Shown piece by piece: positions 39,455-49,645 of a DNA stretch of 64,000 bases. The notes under the pieces were generated by a model. The model saw only the letters and a list, made by a program, of their open reading frames with translations. It made no database searches and had not been told where the DNA came from. The DNA lies in NCBI GenBank assembly GCA_018268575.1, contig JAFDWF010000166.1:1-64000 (forward strand), written 5' to 3'. Source of the DNA: Actinomycetota bacterium (lineage in GTDB: Bacteria > Actinomycetota > Thermoleophilia > Solirubrobacterales > 70-9). Positions within the stretch are counted from its first letter, which is position 1. Each line of letters opens with the position of its first letter. Position numbers and translations under genes: made by a program.

Positions 39455-40740
39455 GCCGGATCCCGGTCCGGGGACGCCTGACGCTCGGCTTCACGGCGGT
39501 GATGGCATGCGTGCTCGCCGCGACGGGCCTGTTCGTGGTCGATCGTAACGCCGCCGACCTCGACCGGGCCCTGGACGACTCGCTGCGGGCGCAGGCCGGC
39601 GGACTGGCCACGCTGGCGAAGCAGTCGGACTCCGGCCTGGCCGAAGCCGGGGGCCGGCAGATCGGCGCGGCCCCGCTGCGGACCGCACAGCTGCTGACCG
39701 CGCGGGGAAAGGTGATCGACGCGACGCCGGCCGTCGGCCATGGCGCGCTCCTCTCCGGATCCACCCTGGCACGGGCCCGTGGCGGCTCCGTGTACTTCGA
39801 ACGCCCCTGGGCCGGCGGCCAGACGGTGAGGTTCCTGGCGATCCCGATCGACGCGCAGGGCCGGCACCTCGTCGGCGTGGTGGGCCAGTCGGTCGCCCGG
39901 CGCGACGAGGCGATCGCCGACCTCACGCACACGCTGTTGATCGGCGGCCCCCTCGCTCTCCTGCTCTCCGCCGCGGCCGGATACCTGCTGATCGGCCTCG
40001 CCCTGCGTCCGGTCGAGGTGATGCGTCGCCGCGAGCGCGCCTTCGTCGCCGAGGCCAGCCATGAGCTGCGCAGCCCGCTCACCATGCTGCGGACCGAGCT
40101 CGAACTGATGGCGCGCGATCGCCCGGTCGGAGCCGAGCTCGACGCGGCCACCGGCTCGGCGATCGAGGAGACCGAACGCCTGTGCACCCTGGTCGACGAC
40201 CTGCTGCTGTTGAGTCGCGCCGACGAGCGGTGGCTCTCGATCCGCACCGTGGTGGGTCCAGCGCCCGAGCCGGCTCTGGAGGCGGTCGCGCGCGCGCGTC
40301 GCCGACTCCCGGCCGGGGTGGGGATCCGGTTCGAGGACAACTCGACCGCATGCTTCGTCGAGGTCGATCCCGGCAGCCTCGGCCGGGCACTCGACAACCT
40401 GCTCGACAACGCGATGCGCCAAGCCGCGAGCGAGGTACGCGTCTCGGTCCGGCAGCCTGAAGGAGGTGTCGAGGTCCACGTGCTCGACGACGGCCCCGGA
40501 TTCCCGCCCGACTTCCTGCCCCGTGCCTGGGAGCGCTTCTCGTGCGCCGACGACGCCCGCACGGAGGGCGGTGCGGGGCTCGGCCTCTCGATCGTCCGCA
40601 CGATCGTCGAGCTGCACGGCGGTCGGGTCGGCGCGGTCAATCGTCCCGATGGAGGGGGCGACGTGTGGATCGCGCTGCCCGCCGTCGCCGCCCCGGCGGC
40701 CGACCGCGACGCGGAGAGCGCGGTCGCGGCGGGTGGCTGA
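39451..40740 (+). CDS. Sensor histidine kinase
   Basis: 429 aa. Membrane segments at about 11-31 and 163-184 flank an extracytoplasmic sensor loop of about 130 residues. H-box EASHELRSPL has His204, N-box ALDNLLDNAM, G1 DDGPGF and G2 GGAGLGLSIV. The kinase core is complete. A HAMP region is short or absent. It pairs with the regulator upstream. The sensor loop resembles no known ligand-binding domain. Confidence 0.92.
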   Translation: MSRIPVRGRLTLGFTAVMACVLAATGLFVVDRNAADLDRALDDSLRAQAGGLATLAKQSDSGLAEAGGRQIGAAPLRTAQLLTARGKVIDATPAVGHGALLSGSTLARARGGSVYFERPWAGGQTVRFLAIPIDAQGRHLVGVVGQSVARRDEAIADLTHTLLIGGPLALLLSAAAGYLLIGLALRPVEVMRRRERAFVAEASHELRSPLTMLRTELELMARDRPVGAELDAATGSAIEETERLCTLVDDLLLLSRADERWLSIRTVVGPAPEPALEAVARARRRLPAGVGIRFEDNSTACFVEVDPGSLGRALDNLLDNAMRQAASEVRVSVRQPEGGVEVHVLDDGPGFPPDFLPRAWERFSCADDARTEGGAGLGLSIVRTIVELHGGRVGAVNRPDGGGDVWIALPAVAAPAADRDAESAVAAGG

Positions 40741-41110
40741 ACGACGCCCGCCTCGATCGGCGGTTCAGGTCGGTCAGGAGACCCCCCGGCAAGGTCGTCG
40801 GCCCTTGAGCGGCACCGGCACTCGCGGCAGGATGCCTGGCCTGCCTGCGGCGTCCTCGACCCGACAGATCACGATGGTATCCGCGGCTGGTCCGCGTCGC
40901 CTGACTTGACCAACGGGAGGGCGAGGCGGACCAGACCGAGACCCAGAGGAGGGTGAGGACGGCGGGGGGCAGCAGCCACCAGGCGTTGACGCCCGTGTGG
41001 ACGAGGAGGGCGGTGACGGCCATGGCCACCACGACACCGAGTGCCGTGCGCCAGTCGTCGCCGACGACGAAGTCCCAGACGCCGAGGAGGAACGCCTTGA
41101 TCATGTTCAT
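40637..41110 (-). CDS. Small membrane protein, C-terminus uncertain
   Basis: From ATG 41110: MNMIKAFLLGVWDFVVGDDW, then TALGVVVAMAVTALLVHTGV and WWLLPPAVLTLLWVSVW, two membrane helices. After about residue 60 the frame turns Arg/Ser-rich and runs into the opposite-strand kinase end, so the native protein probably ended near 40920 before a frame change. It overlaps the 41107 gene stop by 4 bases and belongs with it. Confidence 0.5.
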   Translation of the reverse strand: MNMIKAFLLGVWDFVVGDDWRTALGVVVAMAVTALLVHTGVNAWWLLPPAVLTLLWVSVWSASPSRWSSQATRTSRGYHRDLSGRGRRRQARHPAASAGAAQGPTTLPGGLLTDLNRRSRRASFSHPPRPRSPRRGRPPGRRRRAARSTRRPLHRDD

Positions 41111-41676
41111 ACGCCCACCGCCTCGGGGTCGTCGCTCGACTCTTGTACGGCCGCGGCCGCTTTCTCCACCTGGGTCCGCAGGACGCTGACCATCGCCAGG
41201 GCGGCGAACAGGACGACGGGGATGAGGCCGAGGAGGGCGGCGTCGGTGCCGGGCCAGGAGGTGCCGGCGCCCTCGGCGCCCCAGAACATCCCGAAGGAGG
41301 TGAGCATCACGCCGACCCCGAACTTCATCGTGTTCTCCGGGACGCTCGCCAGTGGCGAGCGGGCGGCGATCCCGGCGACCACCACGGCGAGGACCGCAAG
41401 GCCCGCGGCGGCGGCCGCCACCCCCACGTCGTGCTGGTTGGTGCCGAAGGTGAGGACGATGAACGCCACCTCGAGGCTCTCCAGCAGCACCCCTTTGAAG
41501 GAGATCGCGAAGGAGTAGCCGTCGAATCCCGGGGGCTTGGTGCCCGCCGCCAGAGCCGCCTCGGTCTCCTCGCGGAAGGTCGCCTCCTCGTCGTGCCTGG
41601 CCTTCAGGCCGGAGGCACGCAGGATCGCCTTGCGCAGCCACTGCAGGCCGAAGATCAGGAGGAGGCCGCCGACCAC
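41107..41676 (-). CDS. COG4280-type membrane protein, 5'-truncated
   Basis: 189 aa from GTG 41676. GGLLLIFGLQWLRKAILRAS and RHDEEATFREE followed by YSFAISFKGVLLESLEVAFI match a conserved multi-TM family of unknown function. The frame is open a little further upstream (ITSLPIGTLRLVVGG) but then breaks near 41720, and the first helix or two normally present are missing. A start inside the family is possible, but truncation is likelier given the VapC scrap directly upstream. Confidence 0.6.
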   Translation of the reverse strand: MVGGLLLIFGLQWLRKAILRASGLKARHDEEATFREETEAALAAGTKPPGFDGYSFAISFKGVLLESLEVAFIVLTFGTNQHDVGVAAAAAGLAVLAVVVAGIAARSPLASVPENTMKFGVGVMLTSFGMFWGAEGAGTSWPGTDAALLGLIPVVLFAALAMVSVLRTQVEKAAAAVQESSDDPEAVGV

Positions 41677-41892
41677 GAGGCGCAGGGTGCCGATCGGCAG
41701 CGAGGTGATCGCCCCGGACGGCGGCCTCGCGGGCTGGCTCGAACATCGCGACGTGCTGCGTGCCTACGCGACCGCGAACACCGTCGGGTCGAGCAACGGA
41801 GGGCCGGTGGCCACGAGCGAGGAGCCGTGACCTTCCGACCTGCCGAGGCGCCGGACCTCGCCGGTGCGCTGATGCCTTAGCGCGGACGGAGA

Positions 41893-42420
41893 GAACCTCC
41901 ACCACGCAGCGGACACCGCTTGCCTTCCCGATCCCGCCGTCTGCGGTTGAGAGCGGACAGTCCAGCACCTCCGCGAGGGCGACATAGGACGCGTCATAGG
42001 CCGTGAGGTTGTCGCGGAGTTCCCAGATTCGATTAACGGGAGGCAGGTGCGATACGCGCCTCAGGGGGAGCGCCGCCAGATCTTCCAAGGCCTGACCGGA
42101 GCGCCGTTCGTCGAGTCAGCCTCCGCGCCCGGCGCGCCGAACGGTCGATAGAACCTCTAGGTCGACAAGCCCGGGGGCGACGAGCCGCTCACCGCGCAGT
42201 CGATCCCGGACGAGATCCCATCGGCCCCGTCGGCGGCCAGCGCCGTCGCCAGGACCGAGGCGTCGACAACGATCACGCCGCGCGCTTGCGGTCCGCCCTC
42301 AGCGTCTCGGCCGAGAAGGCAAGCCCGACGGACCCGCGGCCCGACCGCCGGCGCGGTCGAGGACGTCATCAAGAGACTCCTCTTCAGCCTGCCGGGTGAG
42401 CTGCGCGCTCTGATCAAACT
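41893..42420 (-). pseudogene. VapBC toxin-antitoxin remnant
   Basis: On the minus strand, an antitoxin end (GLAFSAETLRADRKRAA) overlaps a GTG start (42276) reading VIVVDASVLATALAADGADG, the first beta strand with catalytic Asp of a PIN-domain toxin. That frame stops at 42157. After about 70 bases, RRSGQALEDLAALPLRRV and RIWELRDNLTAYDASYVALA give the C-terminal half. The middle of the toxin is deleted, and the antitoxin needs a frame change too. It is a dead system. Confidence 0.65.
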
Positions 42421-42536
42421 CTCGGCGTTCTGAAAGTCCTTCGGCTCGTCACCTCACCCGGCGGGCGCGCCACGGGCGGCCCGAGACGCGAGACGACGAG
42501 AGGACTCAGCGGGGATAGAGCCGGATAGCGGCGACC

Positions 42537-43651
42537 TCAATAGGCGGTGCCGGCCTTGCCGCCGTCGATCCCGAGCGGGCCGGTCCAGCTGCCGCCGGGC
42601 ACCTGCCAGTAGGCGTAGAGGCTGTTGCTCGGTCCCTCGGCGACGGCGGTCGCGAGGCCGGTCGACGGGTTGATCGCGATCGAGGGCCCTTGATTGGAGC
42701 CGTCGGGAATCCCACTGGGCGGTTCGCCCGGGGATCCGGCGCTTCCGCCTGGAGCCGGCGAATTGCCACCCTCGGCAGGACCGTTGCCGGCGGGCCCCCG
42801 TATATGTAGCCCTGCAGATGCGAGGCCGCCTGGGGGTTCTCCCAGATCGTCCGGCAGTGGCCCTGGAAGTCGTAGTTGCATTCGGCGATCAGGACGTGGG
42901 TGGGAGAAGTGGTTGCTTCGACGTAGGCGACATGACCCCAGGCCGCGCTGTTCGGGACGCCCCAGACGACGAGCGCGCCGGCCACCGGCTGTCTGCCCGT
43001 GGGAATCCCCGCCCGCTGGGCATTGACGAGCCATTGCTCTCCGTCCCATACGTAGAACCCCCGTCCGGCGGCGCGGGCGCCTCCCGCCGGGACACCATGC
43101 GCCACGGCCGTGTTGTAGACGTCGGGACGCTTCTGGTAGGCGAGGCAGGTGCATTGGCCGGGTTCGAACGGACCGCATACACCTCCACCCTCGCCCGCGG
43201 GCTGCCCGAACTTCGAGCGGACCGAGGTCGGGTCCCCGATCGCCCCGCCGCGATGCCTCGACCCGGTCACGATCAGGACATCGGTGGTGGCGTGTGCGCG
43301 CCTCCCACCAAGTTTGCAGTAGACCGTTATCCGCCAGTCTCCGGACGGAGACGATCGCAATATCAACCATTCCCAGCTGACTCGTCCACGACGGTCTGCC
43401 ACCAATTGGGTCAGCATCGCCCTGCTGCCGTGAACGACCACCGCGGCGCGACAGGTAGCCGATGGCGAGGTGCGTGCGTCCACCCCGATCAGGTGCTGAT
43501 GACCTGCGGCAGGGAGAAGCTTCGGCGCCCGGACGTCGACACTCAGATGCTGCCCGCCGGTCGATCGCGGAGCGGCTGCCGCCGAGTCAGATGGCGATGC
43601 CAGAAGCGTCACCACAAGAACCAGGGCGAGCAAGGAGATCGTGTGGCGCAT
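42537..43651 (-). pseudogene. Secreted CHAP-domain hydrolase with frameshift
   Basis: From ATG 43651: signal SLLALVLVVTLLASPSDSAA, an Ig-like part, then a CHAP amidase domain with CTCLAYQKRPDVYN (catalytic Cys) and AAWGHVAYVEATT (catalytic His). Near 42800, in the run GGGCCCCC, the frame shifts. The expected C-terminal module (PSIAINPSTGLATAVAEGPS, LYAYWQVPGGSW) continues in another frame to 42537. The catalytic domain itself is upstream of the break and could still be made, so it may act on peptidoglycan. Confidence 0.7.
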
Positions 43652-43887
43652 CCACCGTGACCCCGCCGTATCGAGAATCCCCACTGCCCGGTCGAGCAGG
43701 ATGGATGCCACCACCACGGGAGATCCTGATCCAAGCGTTCCGCCGGGTCGCCCCAGCTTGGCACGTTCCGCGGAAGGCATTGGTGTCATATGAAGGGGGC
43801 TCTGTATCAAGGATGTGCCTGGCGCCACGCGCCGTCCGGCACCGTACTGCCAATCTCGTTCGATCGAGCGTGTTTGATCGAATATTG

Positions 43888-44900
43888 GGTACCTCATGAC
43901 TATCCGGTTCCGTCAGGTGCCGTGACTACGGTCGTCGGGTGGCCCGGCCAGACTTCCCGCGCAGCATCGTGGATTTCCAAGATCGCTTCCCCGACGACGA
44001 CGCCTGCCTGGAGTACCTGGCCGCCTCGCGCTGGCCGGAGGGCTTCCGTTGTCCCGACTGCGGTGGGGAGCGTGCCTGGGTGCTCGACCGTCGCCACCTC
44101 TGGGAGTGCGCGGAGTGCCACCTGCAGACCTCGGTGACCGCGGGGACGGTCATGCACGGCACCCGCACCTCGCTACGCCTCTGGTTCTGGGCCGCCTACC
44201 TGGTCGCCACCCACACCCCAGGGATCTCGGCCGTGCAGCTGCAGCGCCAGCTCGGGATCTCCCGCTATGAGACCGCCTGGCTGATCCTGCAGAAGCTGCG
44301 CCGGGCGATGGTGGCACCCGAGCGCAGGCCGCTGCGCGGCGAGGTCGAGGTCGACGAGACACTCGTCGGTGGCTACCACGAGGGCCGTCGCGGCGGGCGC
44401 CAGCGCGACGGCACCAAGACCCTGGTCGGGGTGATCGTCGAGGTCCGCGGCGAGGGCTCGGGGCGCCTGCGCCTGAAGGTGCTCGCCGACGCCGGCCAGA
44501 GGACCCTCACCCCCTGGGTGAAGGCGAGCGTAGAGCCCGGCGCGATCGTCCACACCGATGCCTGGAAGGGCTATGGCAAGCTCGGCGGGGCGGGCTTCGA
44601 CCACCGTCCCCGCCCTCAGCGTCGCGACCATCCCGACGCCCAGAAGCTCCTGCCTCGGGCCCACCGGGCGGCCTCCAACCTGAAGACCTGGCTGCAGGGC
44701 ACCCATCGCGGCGTCTCGCCCGAGCACCTGCAGGTCTACCTCGACGAGTTCGTGTTCCGCCACAACCGTCGCGGCACGCCGATGGCGGCCTTCCAGGCGC
44801 TGCTCGGCCTCGGCGCCCAGCACGAACCGGCCACCTATCGCCAGATCGTGCGGCAGGGCCGATCAGCAGCCTGAGCGAACCGGATAGTCATGTGGGTACC
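43888..44900 (+). mobile_element. Complete IS1595-type insertion sequence
   Basis: About 1013 bp with terminal inverted repeats: CATGACTATCCGGTTC at 43895-43910 and its complement at 44877-44892, each preceded outward by GGTACC with a one-base length difference. One transposase gene lies inside. Flanks (AATATT left, TATTCG right) do not give a clear duplication. The element follows the CHAP gene start region. Confidence 0.82.
43939..44874 (+). CDS. IS1595-family transposase
   Basis: 311 aa from GTG 43939. The N-terminal zinc ribbon CPDC...CAEC (about 37-60) is followed by the ISXO2-like catalytic domain: EVEVDETLVGG (first Asp), AIVHTDAWKGY (second Asp) and the late EFVFRHNRR. Uninterrupted, so potentially active. 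Confidence 0.9.
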   Translation: MARPDFPRSIVDFQDRFPDDDACLEYLAASRWPEGFRCPDCGGERAWVLDRRHLWECAECHLQTSVTAGTVMHGTRTSLRLWFWAAYLVATHTPGISAVQLQRQLGISRYETAWLILQKLRRAMVAPERRPLRGEVEVDETLVGGYHEGRRGGRQRDGTKTLVGVIVEVRGEGSGRLRLKVLADAGQRTLTPWVKASVEPGAIVHTDAWKGYGKLGGAGFDHRPRPQRRDHPDAQKLLPRAHRAASNLKTWLQGTHRGVSPEHLQVYLDEFVFRHNRRGTPMAAFQALLGLGAQHEPATYRQIVRQGRSAA

Positions 44901-45037
44901 TATTCGTACTTTTATAGATCCACAGCGGCGCGACCCGGACGACGGTTCTTCACGGGACAAGCGGGGAGGGGCGCTCGACCGTCCCCCGCCGCGACCATGG
45001 CGGACCGTCGGTGGTGCTTTGTACCTTTGCGTTCCTG

Positions 45038-45742
45038 ATGAGTGACGTGTGCGAGCTGAGCGAGCGGGATACCGAGATCCTCGAGATCTTGGTCGGCCTC
45101 TCCGGTGGTGATGCCGACTGGTTCTTCGAGATCCCCGTGGGCGCGGAGCGGATCCCCTCCCCACCCTGGCCCGGCTCGATCCAGTCCCCGTACCGAGATG
45201 AGATCCGGTCGTTGGTGAACCAGGACCTGCTGGAGATCGACAGGAGCGTGGCCCCGACCTGGCGCTTCTGGCCTTCCGCGAAGGCACGCGAGCATTTCCC
45301 GGATGCGGGCGAAAGGGCCCTCAAAGAGGCCCTCTCGGACCCCGACGAACGGCTGGCAGTGATCCTGAAGGCGATCGTCGACGCGTTCGAGGCAGACCCT
45401 TCCGAACCTCTACTTCTCCTCCGTACGAGCTCGGTCGACCTCGTCCGACACAGCAGTTGGGCGATTCCACCTGACGTCGTCAGACATCACGACCTCAGCC
45501 AACTTCAGGAACTCGGCCTCGTCGGATGGGAGAGCGACACCGCGTTCTACCCGACGCCTGCAGGACGGACGGCCGTGAAGAATCCGGCCGCATTGCTCAG
45601 CGAACGGGCCGAACAGACCCAGGACGAGGCCGAGCGCTCACGACTGCGCATCTGGGTCGAGAAGATCCGCGCCGGAGAAATTGCCGTCAGCGCGACCAGT
45701 GGGGTCGCCGTCGCCGCGATCAGGGCCCTGCTTGGGTTTTGA
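45038..45742 (+). CDS. Hypothetical protein, 234 aa
   Basis: ATG 45038 chosen over ATG 45011. The N-terminal half is helical and acidic (LSERDTEILEILVGLSGG). A middle segment, SPYRDEIRSLVNQDLLEIDR, looks like a winged-helix-type 'helix then lineage of short strands'. A C-terminal amphipathic part ends in AVSATSGVAVAAIRALL, a possible membrane-associated helix. It might be a phage-resistance or regulatory protein, but no family is recognised. It lies next to an IS end. Confidence 0.5.
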   Translation: MSDVCELSERDTEILEILVGLSGGDADWFFEIPVGAERIPSPPWPGSIQSPYRDEIRSLVNQDLLEIDRSVAPTWRFWPSAKAREHFPDAGERALKEALSDPDERLAVILKAIVDAFEADPSEPLLLLRTSSVDLVRHSSWAIPPDVVRHHDLSQLQELGLVGWESDTAFYPTPAGRTAVKNPAALLSERAEQTQDEAERSRLRIWVEKIRAGEIAVSATSGVAVAAIRALLGF

Positions 45743-45753
45743 GACGGAACTCC

Positions 45754-46257
45754 ATGTTCCGCTTCCGTGACCGCAGGCGGCTCGGACCACCCCTGCCTGA
45801 GCCCTCGCGCGCCGTCAACCTCGAGGCGGACCCGGAACTGATCCGCGAGGCCCACCTCTTCGCGCTCGACCGCCTCGGTCGCGCCATGGGTCTCGCCTTC
45901 CATCCCCAGCCCTGCCTCGAACCACCGACGCACGAGCGGGTCGTCGTCTTCGGCCGCTTCGACCCGAGAGCCGGACAGCGGGAGTTCGGTTTGGAGATCG
46001 GAGTCGAGTCGGGGCGCGATGTCCGGGTCGCCTGGCTGATCGACCTCTACATTCCTGAGCGCCGCCCTAACCAAGGGTTCGGGACCAGGTTGATGAAGGA
46101 CCTCGTCGAGCTCTGGGTCCAAATCGGCGTGGCCGAAGCACGGCTGACCGCGACCGCCGAGGGTCTTCCGGCCTATGAATCCTGGGGCTTCACCGCAGAC
46201 GAGTCTCGCGAGCGACGGGACGTCGGCCTTCAGCCTGTGTCTCTGAAGCTCGGCTGA
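45754..46257 (+). CDS. GNAT-type acetyltransferase
   Basis: 167 aa from ATG 45754. The acetyl-CoA binding region PNQGFGTRLMKDLVELWV is close to the GNAT R/Q-x-x-G-x-G/A motif, followed by EARLTATAEGLPAYESWGF, the usual motif B ending. The N-terminal part binds an unknown substrate. It begins 12 bases after the previous gene and may be co-transcribed with it. Confidence 0.65.
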   Translation: MFRFRDRRRLGPPLPEPSRAVNLEADPELIREAHLFALDRLGRAMGLAFHPQPCLEPPTHERVVVFGRFDPRAGQREFGLEIGVESGRDVRVAWLIDLYIPERRPNQGFGTRLMKDLVELWVQIGVAEARLTATAEGLPAYESWGFTADESRERRDVGLQPVSLKLG

Positions 46258-46534
46258 CCTCGGTCCTCCAAGGGGCTAAGCGACCGAACCGGATCGCCGA
46301 CCCAAAGCGGAGCCGGAGGCTGCCGAATCCGACTCACACCTAATCCGTCGTCTCGCCGTGGGGCGATCGACCTCTGCGTAGTTCAGATCCACCGTTCCGT
46401 CGATGATCGGCGATCGGTCACGGACCAAGAGCCCGCGTACGCGCCTCGGCGGAGACCGGACCGCAGTCGACAGCTCTCGCCTCGCCCTGGACCCCGGCGC
46501 CAAGCGATCCCGACTGAGCACTTAGGCTTCATCG

Positions 46535-48163
46535 ATGCAGATCGCTCGCGGGATGGTGATCGCCGGCTTCCGGCTGGACGAACTGGTCGGCGAAGGTGGC
46601 ATGGGAGTCGTCTGGAAGGCGCGCCAACTCGATCTCGACCGCGTAGTCGCCCTGAAGCTGATCCAGCCGGCCAAGAGCGGAGATCCCGGGTTCCTCGAGC
46701 GCTTCCGGCGTGAGTCGCGCCTGGCTGCATCCATCGACCACCCGAACGTGGTTCCCGTATTCGGTGCCGGAGAGGAGGGTGGCGTCTGGTTCATCGCCAT
46801 GCGCTACGTCGACGGCACCGACCTCGGCGAGTACCTGCGCAGTCGCAGCTCTCCGCTACCGCCGGTCGACGCGGCAAGGATCATCTCCCAGATCGCCGAC
46901 GGCCTCGACGCCGCGCACCGCGCCGGGCTCGTCCACCGCGACGTGAAGCCGGCGAACATCCTCCTCGACGCGCAGCTCCACCCCTACCTGACCGACTTCG
47001 GCCTGACCAAACAGCTCTCCTCGCAGAGCAACGCGACGAGGACCGGCGTCTGGCTCGGCTCGGTCAACTACGCGGCCCCCGAGCAGATCGAGAGCGGGCC
47101 CGTCGACGCACGGACCGACGTCTACTCGCTCGCCTGCGTGCTCTTCGAGGCACTCACCCGGCGCCTTCCCTACGCCCGCGACTCCGAGATGGCGGTCATG
47201 TACGCGAAGGTCCACGAGCCGCCGCTCCTCCCCGGCCAGGTCGACCCGAGCCTGCCGCGTCAATTCGACCAGGTGATCCACCGCGCGCTGGCCCGGAACC
47301 CCGAGGACCGCTATCCATCCGCCGGCGACCTCGGCCGGGCGGCGACGGCGGCCGCCCATGGGGAGAGCGCCACCGAGCCCGAACGCACCGTCGCCCGTGG
47401 GGCGGCCGCGGGCAGGCGCGGCTACGAACCCACCCAGCCCACCCCGATCCCCGAACACGCGACCCAGGTGATGCAGAAGCACCGATCCCGCAATCGGGCG
47501 GCGGTCGTCGGCGCCGTCCTCGCCGGCCTGGCGGTCGTCGCCGCGGCGGCGATCCTGATCGGCAAGTCCGGCTCCTCGCACCCGGGCACCCCGAGGAGGA
47601 CGGAAGCGAGCATCGGAGAGCAGAAGCCTGCGACCAAGGAACCCGAAGCCAAGGCTTCCGCCTCCGAAATCCCGGTACGTGAAGAAGAAGTGGAACCGTC
47701 GACCTCAAGCCACCCTGCGGGCGTAGCACCGCTCGAACCTTTCCACGGGCACCTCTATTCCGCAGAAGTGCCCGTCGGCTGGACGCCCGAAGAGGTCGAG
47801 ACGCATCCCTCCACCTACTACGAGAGCCACTGGCGCAACCCGGAAGACGAAAATACCTCGGTCCTGATCGACTCACAGATCCACACGGCCAACTCCGACG
47901 CGGTCGAAGACGCCGAAGGCGTACGCGAAGAAACCGCGCAGTCCTCCGGCTACCGCGAGCTCGCCTTCGAAGAAACGACGCTGCAGGGCCAGCAGGCGGT
48001 GCGCTGGGTCTTCGAAGTCGAAGGAGACCGCCGCGTCGACTACTTCGTGATCAATTGCGGGATCGGCTTCGGCGTACTCGGCTCGAGCTCACCGTCGACC
48101 TTCGGCCGCTGGGCGCCCACCTTCCATGCCGTCGCCGACTCGGTAACCGGCATCTGCGAGTAG
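46535..48163 (+). CDS. Membrane Ser/Thr protein kinase (PknB-like)
   Basis: 542 aa. Gly loop VGEGGMGVVWKA, Lys41, catalytic HRDVKPAN (Asp136), DFG as TDFGLT (Asp154) and APEQ. A Pro-rich juxtamembrane linker leads to one membrane helix (322-342), then an extracellular part of about 200 residues without PASTA repeats. The ectodomain (about 405-542) resembles a small lipoprotein-like fold (HGHLYSAEVPVGWTPEE). It signals from the envelope to cytoplasmic substrates. Confidence 0.9.
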   Translation: MQIARGMVIAGFRLDELVGEGGMGVVWKARQLDLDRVVALKLIQPAKSGDPGFLERFRRESRLAASIDHPNVVPVFGAGEEGGVWFIAMRYVDGTDLGEYLRSRSSPLPPVDAARIISQIADGLDAAHRAGLVHRDVKPANILLDAQLHPYLTDFGLTKQLSSQSNATRTGVWLGSVNYAAPEQIESGPVDARTDVYSLACVLFEALTRRLPYARDSEMAVMYAKVHEPPLLPGQVDPSLPRQFDQVIHRALARNPEDRYPSAGDLGRAATAAAHGESATEPERTVARGAAAGRRGYEPTQPTPIPEHATQVMQKHRSRNRAAVVGAVLAGLAVVAAAAILIGKSGSSHPGTPRRTEASIGEQKPATKEPEAKASASEIPVREEEVEPSTSSHPAGVAPLEPFHGHLYSAEVPVGWTPEEVETHPSTYYESHWRNPEDENTSVLIDSQIHTANSDAVEDAEGVREETAQSSGYRELAFEETTLQGQQAVRWVFEVEGDRRVDYFVINCGIGFGVLGSSSPSTFGRWAPTFHAVADSVTGICE

Positions 48164-48419
48164 TAGCAACGGCTTCGTGACCGCAGATACGGCACGCACG
48201 TAAGGAAAGCAGCTCGCCTCGAGCCGGACCAGCCTCGAAGTCCGACCGTATTTCCTATGCCCAGGCTCCCGCCTGTTTCGTGAGCACGTGATGCCGTCGG
48301 AGGAGCCGCAGCATCTCAGGACAGTGGAACTCGCGGCCATCGCGCGGCAAGGCGCCTAGCGGATGCTGCCGCCTATAAGCTGATACGGCTGCGGTGTGCC
48401 AGCTTGAGCGCGGAGGCGG

Positions 48420-49166
48420 ATGGCTATGTGGCATGAGGTATTTCAAAGGGTGGGGCGACATGGCCGCCGATCTGTGGCGATCGGGACCATGATCGTGATC
48501 TTGTGCTGCCTTCTCGCGTCGTCGGGCGCCTCGGCATCGACGTCACATGGAGGCCGCGCCAAAGCCTCGTCCCTGACAATGGAAACGGCCCATCGTTGCC
48601 GAACCGAAGCGGCGGTCCACACGAGGCGCATATGGCCTGAGATGCAGGTCAAGCCGGCTGGTCCGGGGCTGTCCACCTACCGAGACAAATTCGGGACGAC
48701 TCTGATCGGCCCGGAGGGCTGGCAGTGCGGTTCGATTGTCGGCGGCGACGGCAACTCCTTCATGGTGATCAGCCCCCATGTCGGCCGGAACCTCTTCTCG
48801 CGCCTCCCGAACACCGCCGGACAGGCGGTGACCGCGAACTCGATCCCTGCCTGCGCCGGCTGCCAGTACGACGAGATCTGCGCCATCTTCCCGAACGCCT
48901 CCCTGGTTAAGCAGACCGAGGCGGTCTACGGGCCCTGCGAACCGAGGCCCTCGCTCGAGACCCTGAAGACCGTGGGGCGCTTCGACGTACGCTTCGAAGA
49001 CCCACCCGGGACGCAGGGAATAGGCACTCCAAGTGGCGGTCCCTTACCAGCGCTCGGGGAGATGCGATGGTCGAGGTTGGCCGGGGTGACGGTGGTTACC
49101 TGCACTTTGGCGGCGGCCTCGAGAAGCTCGTGCGACAAGATCATCCGGAGAGGGATGCCGAAGTAG
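48420..49166 (+). CDS. Secreted Cys protein with replaced C-terminus
   Basis: From ATG 48420 after GCGGAGGCGG. Signal (VAIGTMIVILCCLLASSGAS), then a mature part with several Cys (HRCRTEA, WQCGS, ACAGCQYDEICAIFP, GPCEPRP). From about 49035 the frame leaves native-looking sequence and passes over DNA next to an IS3 scrap, so the last ~40 codons are probably not original. Homologous pieces were not seen elsewhere in the window. Function unknown. Confidence 0.5.
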   Translation: MAMWHEVFQRVGRHGRRSVAIGTMIVILCCLLASSGASASTSHGGRAKASSLTMETAHRCRTEAAVHTRRIWPEMQVKPAGPGLSTYRDKFGTTLIGPEGWQCGSIVGGDGNSFMVISPHVGRNLFSRLPNTAGQAVTANSIPACAGCQYDEICAIFPNASLVKQTEAVYGPCEPRPSLETLKTVGRFDVRFEDPPGTQGIGTPSGGPLPALGEMRWSRLAGVTVVTCTLAAASRSSCDKIIRRGMPK

Positions 49167-49343
49167 CCGGCCGTCGCGCGGCGGCTGTAGGGCGCCGGCC
49201 CCACCCCAGCTGCAGTCCCTGCCCCGGTCCTGGGCATCGCGTGTGGCGTGGCGTACTCGCTGGCAGAGGTACAGGAGCCGAGATCGCCCCTGCCTCCGTC
49301 CATATTTGGCCAGGACCGTGGTGGTCTGGGCGCTTTCGACCGA

Positions 49344-49470
49344 CCAGTCGCGGGAAGGCGTCGAGGACGACCCAGCAGTAGACCTTGCCCCTCGCTCGAG
49401 AGTGCTCGTCGAGACCGGTCATCCAGAGCTGGTCGGGGCGATCACACCCGAACTTGCGCCGGACCGACAC
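49344..49470 (-). pseudogene. IS3 transposase fragment
   Basis: The minus strand reads VRRKFGCDRPDQLWMTG followed by DEHSRARGKVYCWVVLDAF, the region around the first catalytic Asp of IS3-family OrfB (usually WVTDITEHPT..GKVY..VVLDAFSR). The first Asp is changed to Gly (TG in place of TD). Nothing convincing follows or precedes. The rest of the 49167-49645 gap holds no supportable gene. Confidence 0.65.
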
Positions 49471-49645
49471 GGCCGTCGAACTGCTCCGCGACCAGCACCC
49501 CGAGAGCGTGTTCGCTGAATTCGAGGCGCGGAGCCGAAGCCCGGGTCGGGTGGACTGAGCCCACCTTCGCAGCCACTACGTCAGCGGGTCAGACTGGCGC
49601 GGTACTCCGGATGTGCGCAGGAGTACCGCTAGGATCGAGGGGCCG

